Assembly (NCBI GenBank): GCA_050953825.1
Contig: JBMNNF010000009.1
Coordinates: 143,262-207,261, forward strand
Length of the DNA stretch: 64,000 bases
Source: DUQW01 sp050953825
Lineage (GTDB): Bacteria > Bacillota_I > Bacilli_A > Acholeplasmatales > Acholeplasmataceae
Reading direction: 5' to 3'
The notes below the pieces were generated by a model. It was given only the letters and a program-made list of their open reading frames with translations, ran no database searches and was not told where the DNA came from. The position numbers and the translations under genes are program-made. Positions 26,082 through 35,476 of the stretch are shown here, one piece after another. Numbering within the stretch: position 1 is the stretch's first letter; every line of letters starts with the position of its first letter.

Positions 26082-27590
26082 TTATAATAAAGGCGAAAAC
26101 GATCTCAATATATTTTGTAAAGCGCGATAGAAAATATTGCGCTTTTTTATTTTGTCTAACTCAACTAAAGTTGAATCAGCAATGGTATTTTTAAAGAATT
26201 TTTCAATTTCCAAAATAGTTTCTTTATTATTGAAAATAACATTATTTTCAAAGTGTAAGAATAAACTACGATAATCAAGATTGCTTGTTCCAACAGAAGC
26301 AATCACATTATCCACCATGAAGATTTTAGAGTGAATAAATCCAGGATTATATTTATAAATATTAACCCCATTTTTAACCAATTCTGGTATATTAGATTCT
26401 GAAACAATATACACAAATTTTTTATCTGGAATAGCTGGAATAACGATATTAACTTCAACGCCAGATCTAGCTAGTAATGATAACGCATTCGATAATTCAG
26501 AATCAATAATTAAATATGGTGATGATAAGTAAATTACCTCTTTGGCTTGTCCAATCATTCGAAGTAGGGCATCTAATGTATGAGTCTCATCGATTAGTGG
26601 AGAATCAGCATAGGGAGTTACTTCATATTCACAAGTTATATTATGTTTGACATCATATTTACGATAATCAATTTTATTTTTAGTGGCAAATTCCCAATCA
26701 CTTAAAAAGGTTAAAGTTAGCGTATATACGGCTTCTCCAGTAAGCTTAATCCCATTATCAAGCCAATATCCAAACCTTTCAACTAGATTTGCATACTCAT
26801 CAGCTATATTAAAACCACCAGTATATCCAATCTTACCATCGATTACAATAATTTTCCTATGGTTTCTAAAATTCATTTGAAAATTAACTTTAGGAAGCAT
26901 TGGATTAAAAGCAATCATTTCAATACCGTAATTTTTAAAGATTTTTTTGTAATATTTAAACGGTAGTGTATAACTTCCCCAATCATCATAAATTATTTTA
27001 ACTTCCACACCATTGGCGACTTTATCTTTTAAAATTTCTAAAATTGTATCCCAAATTTTACCTTGTTTAATAATGAAAAATTGAATCAAAATAAACTTTT
27101 CCGCTTTTTTCAGATCTTCAATAATTTGAGCGAATATTTCTTCTCCTGTGTGATAAAAATCAACTTTGGTATTTTTATAATTAGCCCATCCACTTCCAGT
27201 CAAATAATTGATGATTTGGTTATTTGAACCTATATTTTTTTCTTTTAAAATCTGTTTCATTCGAATACTTGTTTCATCATAAAAAGCTCTTTGTTTTTTA
27301 CTATAATTTCGAGTGTTATAGTAAAGATAGAAAGCTCCACCAAATATCGGAAACAGTAAAATAGATGATACCCAAGTAAATTTATAAGCTTGATGCATGG
27401 TGCTTCTCGATAAGATATAAATAGAAATTAGGTAACTTAGTACTAATAAGGAAAGTGAAATAATTAATCCGATTTTAAGTTTATAAAATATAGAAACTAA
27501 AATAATAGCAAAAAACATCATTATTTGAATAAAAATAGTAAAAGTAATTATGGTATTTTTATTCGTTAAAAATCTATATAATTTTTTCAT
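26082..27590 (-). CDS. cls: Cardiolipin synthase, phospholipase D family
   Basis: Joins two phosphatidylglycerol molecules into cardiolipin at the membrane. The 502-residue protein has two N-terminal membrane helices (about 13-35 and 40-62) and a third hydrophobic segment at about 70-92, then two PLD domains. Each has an HxK(x)4D motif: HRKIIVIDGKIGYTGGFN at about 241 and HSKIFMVDNVIASVGTSN at about 420. Length is typical of ClsA-type enzymes. A GGAGGTGATAAAAAC site precedes ATG 27590. Its stop codon is two bases from that of the convergent J-domain gene. Confidence 0.95.
   Translation of the reverse strand: MKKLYRFLTNKNTIITFTIFIQIMMFFAIILVSIFYKLKIGLIISLSLLVLSYLISIYILSRSTMHQAYKFTWVSSILLFPIFGGAFYLYYNTRNYSKKQRAFYDETSIRMKQILKEKNIGSNNQIINYLTGSGWANYKNTKVDFYHTGEEIFAQIIEDLKKAEKFILIQFFIIKQGKIWDTILEILKDKVANGVEVKIIYDDWGSYTLPFKYYKKIFKNYGIEMIAFNPMLPKVNFQMNFRNHRKIIVIDGKIGYTGGFNIADEYANLVERFGYWLDNGIKLTGEAVYTLTLTFLSDWEFATKNKIDYRKYDVKHNITCEYEVTPYADSPLIDETHTLDALLRMIGQAKEVIYLSSPYLIIDSELSNALSLLARSGVEVNIVIPAIPDKKFVYIVSESNIPELVKNGVNIYKYNPGFIHSKIFMVDNVIASVGTSNLDYRSLFLHFENNVIFNNKETILEIEKFFKNTIADSTLVELDKIKKRNIFYRALQNILRSFSPLL
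26119..26148 (+). terminator. Terminator for the J-domain gene lying inside the cls coding region
   Basis: Arms AAAGCGC (26119-26125) and GCGCTTT (26139-26145) plus additional AT pairs, followed by a T run. The hairpin is downstream of the J-domain gene on the + strand but within the last codons of cls on the - strand. It thus doubles as coding sequence. Confidence 0.6.
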
Positions 27591-27669
27591 GTTTTTATCA
27601 CCTCCGGCATAGTATATTATATAATAATAAAGTTAAAAATGCTATAATGTTAAGTAGGAGGCGATGATA

Positions 27670-29109
27670 ATGAGAAAAGATTTAGCCTTATTAACTGACT
27701 TTTATGAATTAACTATGGCCAACAGTTATTATAATCTTGGTAGAGGAGAAGAAATCGCTTATTTTGATTATTTTTTTAGACAAGTACCAGATCAAGGTGG
27801 ATATGCTATATTTGCTGGATTAGAACAACTAATTGATTATATTCAAAATTTTAAAGTTACCGATGAAGAAATAGCATTCTTAAGAAGTAAAAAAATTTTT
27901 TCAGAAGACTTTTTGAATTATTTAAAAAACTTTAAGTTTAGAGGTACTATTTACTCATTTAAAGAAGGATATCCAATCTTTCCAGGTGAGCCAGTCATTA
28001 CGGTTAAAGGACCAATCATTGATTGTCAAATTATTGAAACAGTTTTATTATTAACTGTTAATCATCAATCTTTAATTGCAACTAAAGCGTCACGCGTAGT
28101 AGATGCTGCTCAAAACCGTGCCGTTATGGAGTTTGGAGCTAGGAGAGCTCACTCTTATGATGCTGCTAATTATGGAGCACGTGCCGCTTATATTGCTGGA
28201 GTTATTGGATCATCAAATACATATACTGACTACAAGATGGATATCCCAGCTCAAGGAACAATGGCTCACTCATATATTCAAAGTTTTAAAAGTGAGTATG
28301 ATGCCTTTTTAGCATACGCTAAAACATATCCTAATGACACCTTGTTATTAGTTGATACCTATGATACTTTAAGACAGGGAGTTCCTAATGCGATTAGAGT
28401 TCATAATGAATTCTTAAAACCAAATGGATACTACTTAAAAGGAATTCGTATTGATAGTGGTGACTTAACTTATTTAACTAAAGAAGCAAGAAAATTATTA
28501 GATAAAGCTGGGTTATATGATACTAAAATAACGGTCTCTAATTCATTAGATGAATACTTAATCACGTCATTAATTACTCAAGGAGCTAAAATTGATTCAT
28601 TTGGAGTTGGTGAGAGATTAATTACCGCAAGAAGTGAACCAGTATTTGGTGGTGTTTATAAATTAGTTGCCATGGAAGATAAATCAGGAAACATTATCCC
28701 TAAAATTAAAATTAGTGATAATGTTTCAAAAACTACGACCCCTGGTTTTAAACAAGTGTATCGTTTCTATGACGAAAACAACAAAGCTATTGCTGATGTA
28801 GTAACCCTTCACGATGAGATTATCGATCCTAAAGAAGAATATCTATTATTTGATCCTGAATACACTTGGAAACAGAAAAAAGTCAAAGATTTTGGATGTG
28901 AAAAATTATTGCATCCAATCTTCATTGATGGAAAATTAGTTTACCAAATACCTACTTTAGATGAAATTAGAGAAACTAAAGAAACCCAAATGAATAAACT
29001 TTGGGATGAAGTAAAAAGATTAGAATATCCTCACCAATATTATGTGGATTTATCAAAACCACTTTGGGATTTAAAACAAAAATTAATTAAAGAATTTTCT
29101 AAAAAATAA
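27670..29109 (+). CDS. pncB: Nicotinate phosphoribosyltransferase
   Basis: Makes nicotinate mononucleotide from nicotinic acid and PRPP, with ATP, in NAD salvage. The 479-residue protein has the N-terminal LLTDFYELTMANSYY, the GARRAHSYDAANYGARAA block, GTMAHSYIQSF with the conserved His that is phosphorylated in the family, and the IRIDSGDLTYL phosphate-binding region. ATG 27670 is chosen eight bases after AGGAGG; ATG 27664 is too close. It is followed two bases later by a MATE pump gene, probably co-transcribed. Confidence 0.95.
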   Translation: MRKDLALLTDFYELTMANSYYNLGRGEEIAYFDYFFRQVPDQGGYAIFAGLEQLIDYIQNFKVTDEEIAFLRSKKIFSEDFLNYLKNFKFRGTIYSFKEGYPIFPGEPVITVKGPIIDCQIIETVLLLTVNHQSLIATKASRVVDAAQNRAVMEFGARRAHSYDAANYGARAAYIAGVIGSSNTYTDYKMDIPAQGTMAHSYIQSFKSEYDAFLAYAKTYPNDTLLLVDTYDTLRQGVPNAIRVHNEFLKPNGYYLKGIRIDSGDLTYLTKEARKLLDKAGLYDTKITVSNSLDEYLITSLITQGAKIDSFGVGERLITARSEPVFGGVYKLVAMEDKSGNIIPKIKISDNVSKTTTPGFKQVYRFYDENNKAIADVVTLHDEIIDPKEEYLLFDPEYTWKQKKVKDFGCEKLLHPIFIDGKLVYQIPTLDEIRETKETQMNKLWDEVKRLEYPHQYYVDLSKPLWDLKQKLIKEFSKK

Positions 29110-29111
29110 TT

Positions 29112-30494
29112 ATGAAAACCCCCAAAAAATCCAGCAAATCTGAAATAATTTTATATAAAGAACCTATCTTAAAAGGAATGATAATGTTATCATTACCAAT
29201 TTTAATAACGAGCTTAATAAAATCATTTCATAATATGGTTGATATGTTTTTCTTGGCACGTATGAATCATAGTAACGCCGATATTGCCTCATCAATTGCG
29301 GCTATCAACATTCATTTTCCCACTAATTTACTGTTTATGTCAATTGGTTCTGGACTTGCTGTTGCCGCAATTACTATAATTAGGCAATGTAAGCGAATCA
29401 ATAGAAATGACCTAGCAGTAAAATATGCATCTAAAATTGCCTTTGCCGCATTTATAATGGGTATTATAATTTCACTTATTATGTTTGTTTTAGCCCCTGT
29501 TATCGCTAAAATAATGAATGCTAAGGGAACAACCCTTGACTATGCCGTCACTTATTTTAAAATTAGATCTCTTGAAATATTGCCAGTGTTTCTATTTCTA
29601 ACTTATCAAGGAATTAGACACGCCGAAGATCAATCAATCTTACCAAAGATATTTAATTCTGTTAGTATAGTTATCAATATTTTCTTTTCCTGGCTGTTTG
29701 TCAGAAAATTAGATATGGGTGTTACTGGTGCGGCATGGTCAACATTAATTAGTCAAGCTTTTACTCTACCTTTTGTATTATACGGACTTTTCTTTAACAA
29801 AAGAACGTTATCAGTTAACATTAAAGAATTTTTTCCTGATCAAGAGACTAGTAAGGTTATCTTGAAATTAATGTTTCCTGCTGCGATTACTACTGCATTA
29901 AATGCTTTAGGTTTTATGGTTCTCACTGGTCGTTTATTAGGCTATAGTGAAGATGTTAGTTGTGGATTTGCTGTCGGTAATCGAATTGCAGCAATTATTA
30001 CTAGTTCATTTACCCCGATTAGTACCATTTTGACAACTTATCTTATTGAAAATATTGAAAAAAACAACCATTTACGAGCCAGAAAATCATATTTAACAGC
30101 TTTATGTTTCATGGTTATTTTATCTACTGTTCTTGCTGGAATAGCAATTTTATTAAGAAAGCCTTTAATCTATCTCTTAATGTCCAGAAATATGCCAATT
30201 GATTATAATATTGCGGCAAGATTCACTTTTTGGTTATTGTTCACCCAACCCTTTGTTGCCATAATTTGGGTTGATAATTCATATTTTACGGCAACAGGAT
30301 ACTTTAATTATTCATTTATCTCAACACTAATTAGGCTTTGGGCAATTAGAATTCCAATTTTATTTTTACTAGGACAAATCTTTACTAATGTTGTTTGGAA
30401 TGCTAGCTGGATTTCAATGGTGGTTAGTAATGCGATTATTATTTTTGTTAATTATCTATTAAAAAAGAGAATTACATTAAAAAGAACAGTATAG
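29112..30494 (+). CDS. MATE family multidrug/sodium efflux pump, copy 1
   Basis: A 460-residue transporter of the MATE family with about 12 membrane helices in two MatE halves. Starts with a short basic tail, then LKGMIMLSLPILITSLIKSFHNMVDMFFLARM, a classic MATE first helix. Typical motifs include MGVTGAAWSTLISQ mid-protein. It lacks a strong ribosome site and starts two bases after pncB, suggesting coupling. The next gene is a paralog with many shared segments. Substrate is unknown. Confidence 0.92.
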   Translation: MKTPKKSSKSEIILYKEPILKGMIMLSLPILITSLIKSFHNMVDMFFLARMNHSNADIASSIAAINIHFPTNLLFMSIGSGLAVAAITIIRQCKRINRNDLAVKYASKIAFAAFIMGIIISLIMFVLAPVIAKIMNAKGTTLDYAVTYFKIRSLEILPVFLFLTYQGIRHAEDQSILPKIFNSVSIVINIFFSWLFVRKLDMGVTGAAWSTLISQAFTLPFVLYGLFFNKRTLSVNIKEFFPDQETSKVILKLMFPAAITTALNALGFMVLTGRLLGYSEDVSCGFAVGNRIAAIITSSFTPISTILTTYLIENIEKNNHLRARKSYLTALCFMVILSTVLAGIAILLRKPLIYLLMSRNMPIDYNIAARFTFWLLFTQPFVAIIWVDNSYFTATGYFNYSFISTLIRLWAIRIPILFLLGQIFTNVVWNASWISMVVSNAIIIFVNYLLKKRITLKRTV

Positions 30495-30553
30495 ATTAGT
30501 TATTTAATAAAACGGTTAAATATTAGATTTCTAATATTGCACCAAAGGATAAT

Positions 30554-31957
30554 ATGGCACAAAAAATTAAACCAACTAAAACTGAAATAATTTTGTATGA
30601 AAGACCGATTTTAAAAGGGATGCTTTTACTGGCAATTCCGGTCTTTTTAAATAACATATTAAAATCATTCCATGATATGGTTGATATGTTCTTTTTAGCA
30701 AGAATGCCTGGTGGTGTTCGAGTTGAATCATCGATTGCAGCAATTAATATTCATTTTCCCACCTATAATTTCTTTATTGCCTTAGGAGCCGGACTAGGTG
30801 TCGCCACTGTTACTATTATCAGCCAATATCTAGGCTCAAAAAGACCTGATTTGGCTCGAAAATATGCTTCAAGAATCACTGCACTTTCATTGATGTTTGG
30901 TATAATAATCACTTTGTTTATGTTTTTTTTAGCACCAATTATTGTCAAATGGATGGGAGCTACAGGGGATACTGCTGAATATGCAGTGACGTATTTTAAG
31001 ATTAGGGCACTTGAAATAATTCCAGTATTTTTGTTTTTGATTTATCAAAGTATTAGGCAAGCCGAAGGTAAAACATTTATGCCAGGAATTATTAATATTT
31101 CTGGAATAATTATCAATGCTTTTTTAACTTGGTTATTTGTTAATAAATTAGATATGGGAGTTGCCGGAGCTGGTTGGTCGACATTAATTGGACAATCCAT
31201 TGGACTACCATTTGTAATTTATGGCTTGTTTTTTTCTAAAAAGAATTTATCGGTTAATATCAAAGACTTTAAATTAGATAAACAAACAAGCCAAGATATT
31301 TTTAAATTGATGATACCAGCAACAATGGCGACCGCTTTAAACTCATTAGGATTTATGATTATTCAATCACGTATTTTATCTTATGGTGAACATGTGAGTG
31401 CTGGTTTTTCAGCAGGAAACAGAATATCACAGTTAGTTTCTAATTCATTTGCTGCCGTTAGTACTGTACTAGCGACCTATATTGGCAATAATGTGGGCAA
31501 TAATAATCCAAAGAGAGCTCGAGAGTCCTATTGGACAGCACTGATTTTCATTATCGGATCTTCGACCTTTTTCGCATTTTTATTTATTTTTATCCGAAAA
31601 TATTTAATTTTGATTCTAGTTTCTTCAAATGTCTCCGAAGATATGTTAAATGTGGCCTTAACTTTTTCATTTTGGTTATTAGTTACTCAACCAACAGTAG
31701 CCATCATGTGGTGCGATAACTCTTATTTTAATGGATCAGGTCATTCAATTTATTCATTTATTTCAGGTATGATTCGACTTTGGGTTATTAGAATTCCTTT
31801 AATATTCTTGTTGGGTTATGTATTTCCACAATTAAGTTATAATATAATTTGGATTGCAATGTTAATTAGTAATGTGATTATTTTATTTATTAATTATTTC
31901 TTGAAGAAAAGAATTTCTCTCGAAAGGACGGTTTCATTTGAAAATGCTGAATCTTAA
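30554..31957 (+). CDS. MATE family efflux pump, copy 2
   Basis: A 467-residue MATE transporter, tandem paralog of its neighbour: both share motifs such as HDMVDMFFLARM or HNMVDMFFLARM, KIRALEIIPVFLFL or KIRSLEILPVFLFL, and LDMGVAGAGWSTLIGQ. This copy keeps the more standard TIISQYLGSKRPDLARKYAS loop, where copy 1 has a divergent IRQCKRINRND. A separate AAAGGAT site precedes ATG 30554, and a small AATATTAG/CTAATATT inverted repeat lies in the gap. Its end overlaps trmL by 20 bases. Confidence 0.93.
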   Translation: MAQKIKPTKTEIILYERPILKGMLLLAIPVFLNNILKSFHDMVDMFFLARMPGGVRVESSIAAINIHFPTYNFFIALGAGLGVATVTIISQYLGSKRPDLARKYASRITALSLMFGIIITLFMFFLAPIIVKWMGATGDTAEYAVTYFKIRALEIIPVFLFLIYQSIRQAEGKTFMPGIINISGIIINAFLTWLFVNKLDMGVAGAGWSTLIGQSIGLPFVIYGLFFSKKNLSVNIKDFKLDKQTSQDIFKLMIPATMATALNSLGFMIIQSRILSYGEHVSAGFSAGNRISQLVSNSFAAVSTVLATYIGNNVGNNNPKRARESYWTALIFIIGSSTFFAFLFIFIRKYLILILVSSNVSEDMLNVALTFSFWLLVTQPTVAIMWCDNSYFNGSGHSIYSFISGMIRLWVIRIPLIFLLGYVFPQLSYNIIWIAMLISNVIILFINYFLKKRISLERTVSFENAES

Positions 31958-32468
31958 TATTGTTTTGTATGAACCTGAAATTCCGCAAAATACTGGTAAT
32001 ATTATGCGAACTTGTGTAGCAACTAATGCAACACTACATCTAATTAAACCCTTAGGTTTTTCTCTCGAAGAAAAATATTTAAAAAGAAGTGGTCTTGATT
32101 ACATTAAAGACTTAAATCTTTATGTTTATGATAATTTTGAGCATTTTCAAAATGAAAATGAAGGCAATTATTATTTTTTAACTAGATATGGTCATAAAAA
32201 TTATAAAGATATTAATTTTACAGATGTAGAAGATAAAATATATTTAATATTTGGTAAAGAATCAACTGGTGTTGATCGTCATTTGCTAAAAGAAAATTTA
32301 GATAAGTGCTTTCGCATTCCCACGACAGATAAAGTGAGAAGTCTTAATTTATCTAACGCGGTAGCGATAGTTACTTATGAAGTGTTATCACAATTTGGCT
32401 TCCCTAATTTATATACTGAGGAACCTGACACATTGAAAGGAGCTAATTTTTTAGATGATTACTTATGA
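31938..32468 (+). CDS. trmL: tRNA (cytidine/uridine(34)-2'-O)-methyltransferase
   Basis: A SPOUT-class methyltransferase that 2'-O-methylates the wobble base of tRNA-Leu. The 176-residue protein has the N-terminal IVLYEPEIPQNTGNIMRTC (about 6-24), the LIKPLGFS segment, and the C-terminal knot motifs IYLIFGKESTGVDRHLL and IPTTDKVRSLNLSNAVAIV. The TTG start at 31938 has AAAGGA nine bases upstream; ATG 31944 is the alternative. The gene overlaps the MATE pump before it and the next gene by four bases (ATGA). Confidence 0.95.
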   Translation: MKMLNLNIVLYEPEIPQNTGNIMRTCVATNATLHLIKPLGFSLEEKYLKRSGLDYIKDLNLYVYDNFEHFQNENEGNYYFLTRYGHKNYKDINFTDVEDKIYLIFGKESTGVDRHLLKENLDKCFRIPTTDKVRSLNLSNAVAIVTYEVLSQFGFPNLYTEEPDTLKGANFLDDYL

Positions 32469-33103
32469 AAAAGTTTAAAAGAAGAGATAAAACCCAATCA
32501 CTTGGGGAGGAGTTAGCTAATGCCATCAGCCATGGCGTTGGCGCTTTAATTGGCATTGTCGGATTAGTTTTATTGTTAATAAAAAGTAATACTGTAGAGG
32601 AATATGTGGGAAGTAGTATTTTTGGAGCATCCATCATTATTTTATATTTGATGTCTTGTTTATACCACTCATTTCCTCTAGGAACAGCTAAAAGTGTGTT
32701 TAAGCGATTTGATCACATTTCAATTTATTTATTAATTGGCGGAACATTTGCTCCAATATTTTTAATTGCATTAGATAGTCCGCTAAAATGGATTATGTTA
32801 GCTAGTCAATGGGCAATTATTATTGTTGGAATTATTTTGAAGGCCATTATGGTTTATAAATACCAAAAAATACATATTATTTTATTTTTACTGCTTGGTT
32901 GGTCCGGATTATTTTTTATGCACCGATTATTAGCTTTTCCGCATTCATTATGGTTTATTTTGGCTGGTGGAATCTCATATTCCATTGGAGTACTATTTTA
33001 CGCTTTAAGACCATTTAAGTATGCTCATTTCGTCTGGCACCTATTTGTTATTGGTGGCACAACCTTACAGTTTTTTGCCATATATTTATATTTAATTGGA
33101 TAA
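32465..33103 (+). CDS. trhA: Hemolysin III / PAQR family membrane protein (TrhA-like)
   Basis: A 212-residue seven-helix membrane protein of the hemolysin III group. It has the N-terminal EELANAISHGVGALIGIVGL with the first conserved His, SCLYHSFP, FDHISIYLLIGGTFAPI, and a C-terminal FVWHLFVIGGTTLQF with the last His. In related proteins these positions bind zinc. The group is associated with membrane fluidity control. It starts at the ATGA overlap with trmL. Confidence 0.92.
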   Translation: MKKFKRRDKTQSLGEELANAISHGVGALIGIVGLVLLLIKSNTVEEYVGSSIFGASIIILYLMSCLYHSFPLGTAKSVFKRFDHISIYLLIGGTFAPIFLIALDSPLKWIMLASQWAIIIVGIILKAIMVYKYQKIHIILFLLLGWSGLFFMHRLLAFPHSLWFILAGGISYSIGVLFYALRPFKYAHFVWHLFVIGGTTLQFFAIYLYLIG

Positions 33104-33117
33104 AAGGACGTTATTTA

Positions 33118-33146
33118 TTGAAAAAGATTCAAATTTTATATATCAT
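33118..33146 (+). promoter_or_regulatory. Promoter of ackA
   Basis: A -35 TTGAAA (33118-33123) and -10 TATCAT (33141-33146) with a 17-base spacer, just after the trhA stop. The ackA start at 33174 follows behind AAAAGGGG. I see no cre site here. Confidence 0.5.
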
Positions 33147-33173
33147 ATAATTATAAGAAAAGGGGTTTTAATT

Positions 33174-34343
33174 ATGAAAATTATCGCAGTAAATGCAGGA
33201 AGTTCATCACTTAAATTTCAATTATTTGAAATGCCAAGTGAAGAGGTTATTACTAAAGGTTTAGTTGAAAGAATTGGAGAAAAAGAAGCGGTCTTTAATA
33301 TTGAAGTTGATGGCGAGAAAAAAGAAACTGTAGCCCACATTAAAGATCATAGTGTTGCTGTTCAAATGTTATTAAACGCTTTAACTGAACATAAAATTGT
33401 TAAAAGTTTAGATGAAATTTCTGGAGTCGGACATCGAGTAGTTCAAGGTGGAGAAAAATTCTTAAAATCAACCTTAATTACTAAAGAAGTCGTTGAAGAA
33501 TTAGTTGCTATTAGCGATTTAGCACCACTTCATAATCCAGCTAATATCATTGGCATTAAGTCATTTAAAGAAGCGCTACCTAATGTTAAACAAGTTGCTG
33601 TCTTTGATACTACATTCCATACAACCATGCCAAAAGAAAATTTTATGTACGGCACACCATATGAATGGTATTCGAAATATGGCGTTAGAAAATATGGATT
33701 CCACGGCACATCACACCAATACGTTTCTGAACAAGCCGTTAAATTATTAAATAAAGAAAATTCTAAAATTATTGTCTTACATTTAGGAAACGGAGCTTCA
33801 TTATCAGCAGTAGTCGATGGTAAATCAATTGATACAACAATGGGATTTACTCCACTTGAAGGCTTTCCAATGGGTACACGTTCAGGTAATATTGATCCAA
33901 CAATCGTTGAATTTATTATGAACAAAGAAAATAAAACTGTTTCCGAAGTTTTAAATGATTTAAATAAAAAATCAGGATATCTTGGAATGTCAGGTCAATT
34001 CTCAGATAATCGTGATTTAATGAAAGCTAGTAAAGAAGGCGATGAAAGGTCAAAATTAGCAATTGATGTCCAAATTAAACGTATTTGTGACTATGTGGGT
34101 TCATACTATGTACTAATGGGGGGATTAGATGCCCTAGTATTTACCGCTGGTATTGGTGAAAACTCGGCTGATATGAGAAAGTTAATTGTTGATCGCCTAG
34201 CAGTTCTAGGTGTTAGAATTAGTAAGAAACGTAACCAAGAAAGAGGTACTGTCGATATTACTTGCCATAAATCAAAAGTTAAAGTATTCGTAATTAAAAC
34301 TAACGAAGAAGTAATGATTGCTAGAGAAGTATTAAAAGTATAA
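33174..34343 (+). CDS. ackA: Acetate kinase
   Basis: Converts acetyl phosphate and ADP to acetate and ATP, the last step of fermentative acetate production. The 389-residue protein begins MKIIAVNAGSSSLKFQLF (phosphate-1 motif). It contains VFDTTFHTTMP, RKYGFHGTSHQYVS, HLGNGASLSAV, DTTMGFTPLEGFPMGTRSG, and the C-terminal FTAGIGENSADMR adenosine motif. ATG 33174 is chosen by homology and AAAAGGGG; a TTG at 33096 would add an unconserved tail overlapping trhA. No phosphotransacetylase gene is adjacent. Confidence 0.97.
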   Translation: MKIIAVNAGSSSLKFQLFEMPSEEVITKGLVERIGEKEAVFNIEVDGEKKETVAHIKDHSVAVQMLLNALTEHKIVKSLDEISGVGHRVVQGGEKFLKSTLITKEVVEELVAISDLAPLHNPANIIGIKSFKEALPNVKQVAVFDTTFHTTMPKENFMYGTPYEWYSKYGVRKYGFHGTSHQYVSEQAVKLLNKENSKIIVLHLGNGASLSAVVDGKSIDTTMGFTPLEGFPMGTRSGNIDPTIVEFIMNKENKTVSEVLNDLNKKSGYLGMSGQFSDNRDLMKASKEGDERSKLAIDVQIKRICDYVGSYYVLMGGLDALVFTAGIGENSADMRKLIVDRLAVLGVRISKKRNQERGTVDITCHKSKVKVFVIKTNEEVMIAREVLKV

Positions 34344-34351
34344 AACCAACC

Positions 34352-34378
34352 AAAAAGAGGCTTTGGCAGCCTCTTTTT
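34352..34378 (+). terminator. Terminator of ackA
   Basis: Stem AAAAAGAGGCT with AGCCTCTTTTT, loop TTGGC, followed by a T run. It also lies downstream of the minus-strand DUF3021 gene and may end both. Confidence 0.9.
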
Positions 34379-34395
34379 TTGTTTGTTAAGCTATT

Positions 34396-34866
34396 TTAAT
34401 TCTTTTGTTTTTCACTTAATTTAGCATTAATCGTTTTAATTTCTTTACGAATTAACAGATAAATAATAACCCATATAATAACAAAAATCACTGTAAATAT
34501 TCCAATGAAGATCAGTAATGATACGATATTAAATTTAAACCATCTTAAGAAAGTACCAGCTAAAATAGTTGGAATCACTGTCACAAAATAAAATATAATT
34601 GTTCTTTTGAGTAAACTCCACTCATTCTTTTTCCAAATAATATCAGCAAAAGTAAATACTAATCCTAATAATCCTGTAACAAGTGCCGCAATTGTTGCGG
34701 CTAATACTTCATTTCCACCCATCATTTCCAGAAAATCTGGAACTACAACATGATAACTATTTCCAGTAATGGCAGCTGAGACAATGATAGTAATAATATG
34801 TCCGATTCCAATACCAGCTAAAAACCCAAAAATTAAGATAAATGCTATTTTAAATTTTTTATTCAT
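34396..34866 (-). CDS. DUF3021-like four-helix membrane protein
   Basis: A 156-residue protein with four predicted membrane helices (about 8-30, 52-78, 88-108, 114-138) and a charged C-terminal tail, resembling DUF3021 proteins. Those are commonly encoded right after a LytTR-domain regulator, as here (12 bases apart), and often act as its membrane-bound inhibitor or sensor. ATG is preceded by AGGAGGAG. No transporter genes follow, so the regulated target is not evident. Confidence 0.78.
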   Translation of the reverse strand: MNKKFKIAFILIFGFLAGIGIGHIITIIVSAAITGNSYHVVVPDFLEMMGGNEVLAATIAALVTGLLGLVFTFADIIWKKNEWSLLKRTIIFYFVTVIPTILAGTFLRWFKFNIVSLLIFIGIFTVIFVIIWVIIYLLIRKEIKTINAKLSEKQKN

Positions 34867-34878
34867 AATTTACTCCTC

Positions 34879-35319
34879 CTATAATCCTAAATAAATTTTG
34901 ACATCTTTTAATTTTCGCCTTGAAACATATAAGACATCACCATTTTTCATTTCAACATAGATAGTACCAACAAAAGAAAGATCAAAATGGTCAACTTTGT
35001 TTAAATTGATAATATCTGATCGTGAAATTCTAACAAAATAATTTTTGTTTAATGAATCTTCGAGCTCCGATAAGGTTCGTTTGACTAAATATTCCTTATC
35101 TTTAGTAACTACATAAACTTTGCCATCACTTGCATAACATCTAATGATATTTTCCTCTTTAAGTATTTCTAATTTGTAACCATTAAATCCTGATATTAAG
35201 TTTGGCTCTAAATTAATGATATTTTCTTGAAGTCGTAATACTTCATCATTAATTTCATTAGTTACGATGATGACATTAATTTCTAAGGCACCATGATCAA
35301 CTTTTATATCGACTTTCAT
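34879..35319 (-). CDS. LytTR-domain transcriptional regulator
   Basis: A regulator of about 146 residues without a receiver domain. The C-terminal half (about 50-146) is a LytTR DNA-binding domain: IRCYASDGKVYVVT, the LSELEDSLNKNYFVRISRSDIINLNKV core with the typical F-x-R-x-x-R-S motif, and the final YVSRRKLKDVK. The N-terminal part is of the kind seen in the stand-alone LytTR/DUF3021 pairs. ATG 35319 is used because AAAAGGAG lies nine bases upstream, whereas TTG 35328 is too close. Confidence 0.9.
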   Translation of the reverse strand: MKVDIKVDHGALEINVIIVTNEINDEVLRLQENIINLEPNLISGFNGYKLEILKEENIIRCYASDGKVYVVTKDKEYLVKRTLSELEDSLNKNYFVRISRSDIINLNKVDHFDLSFVGTIYVEMKNGDVLYVSRRKLKDVKIYLGL

Positions 35320-35436
35320 CAATATCAACTCCTTTTAAGCTAGCTTCGATTAAATTGTAACCGATAAAAAACGTAATGTCAATAATTCTTTGATAAGCGG
35401 TAGAATTTCCATGATAAGTGGTAATTTGGGGAAAAT

Positions 35437-35457
35437 AAAAAGAGGCATTAGCCTCAT
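35437..35457 (-). terminator. Terminator of the PgpA-like gene
   Basis: GAGGC (35442-35446) and GCCTC (35451-35455) form a short GC-rich stem with a 4-base loop; read on the minus strand it is followed by a T run (TTTTTATTTT). Confidence 0.75.
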
Positions 35458-35476
35458 TTATCATGATTAAATACTG

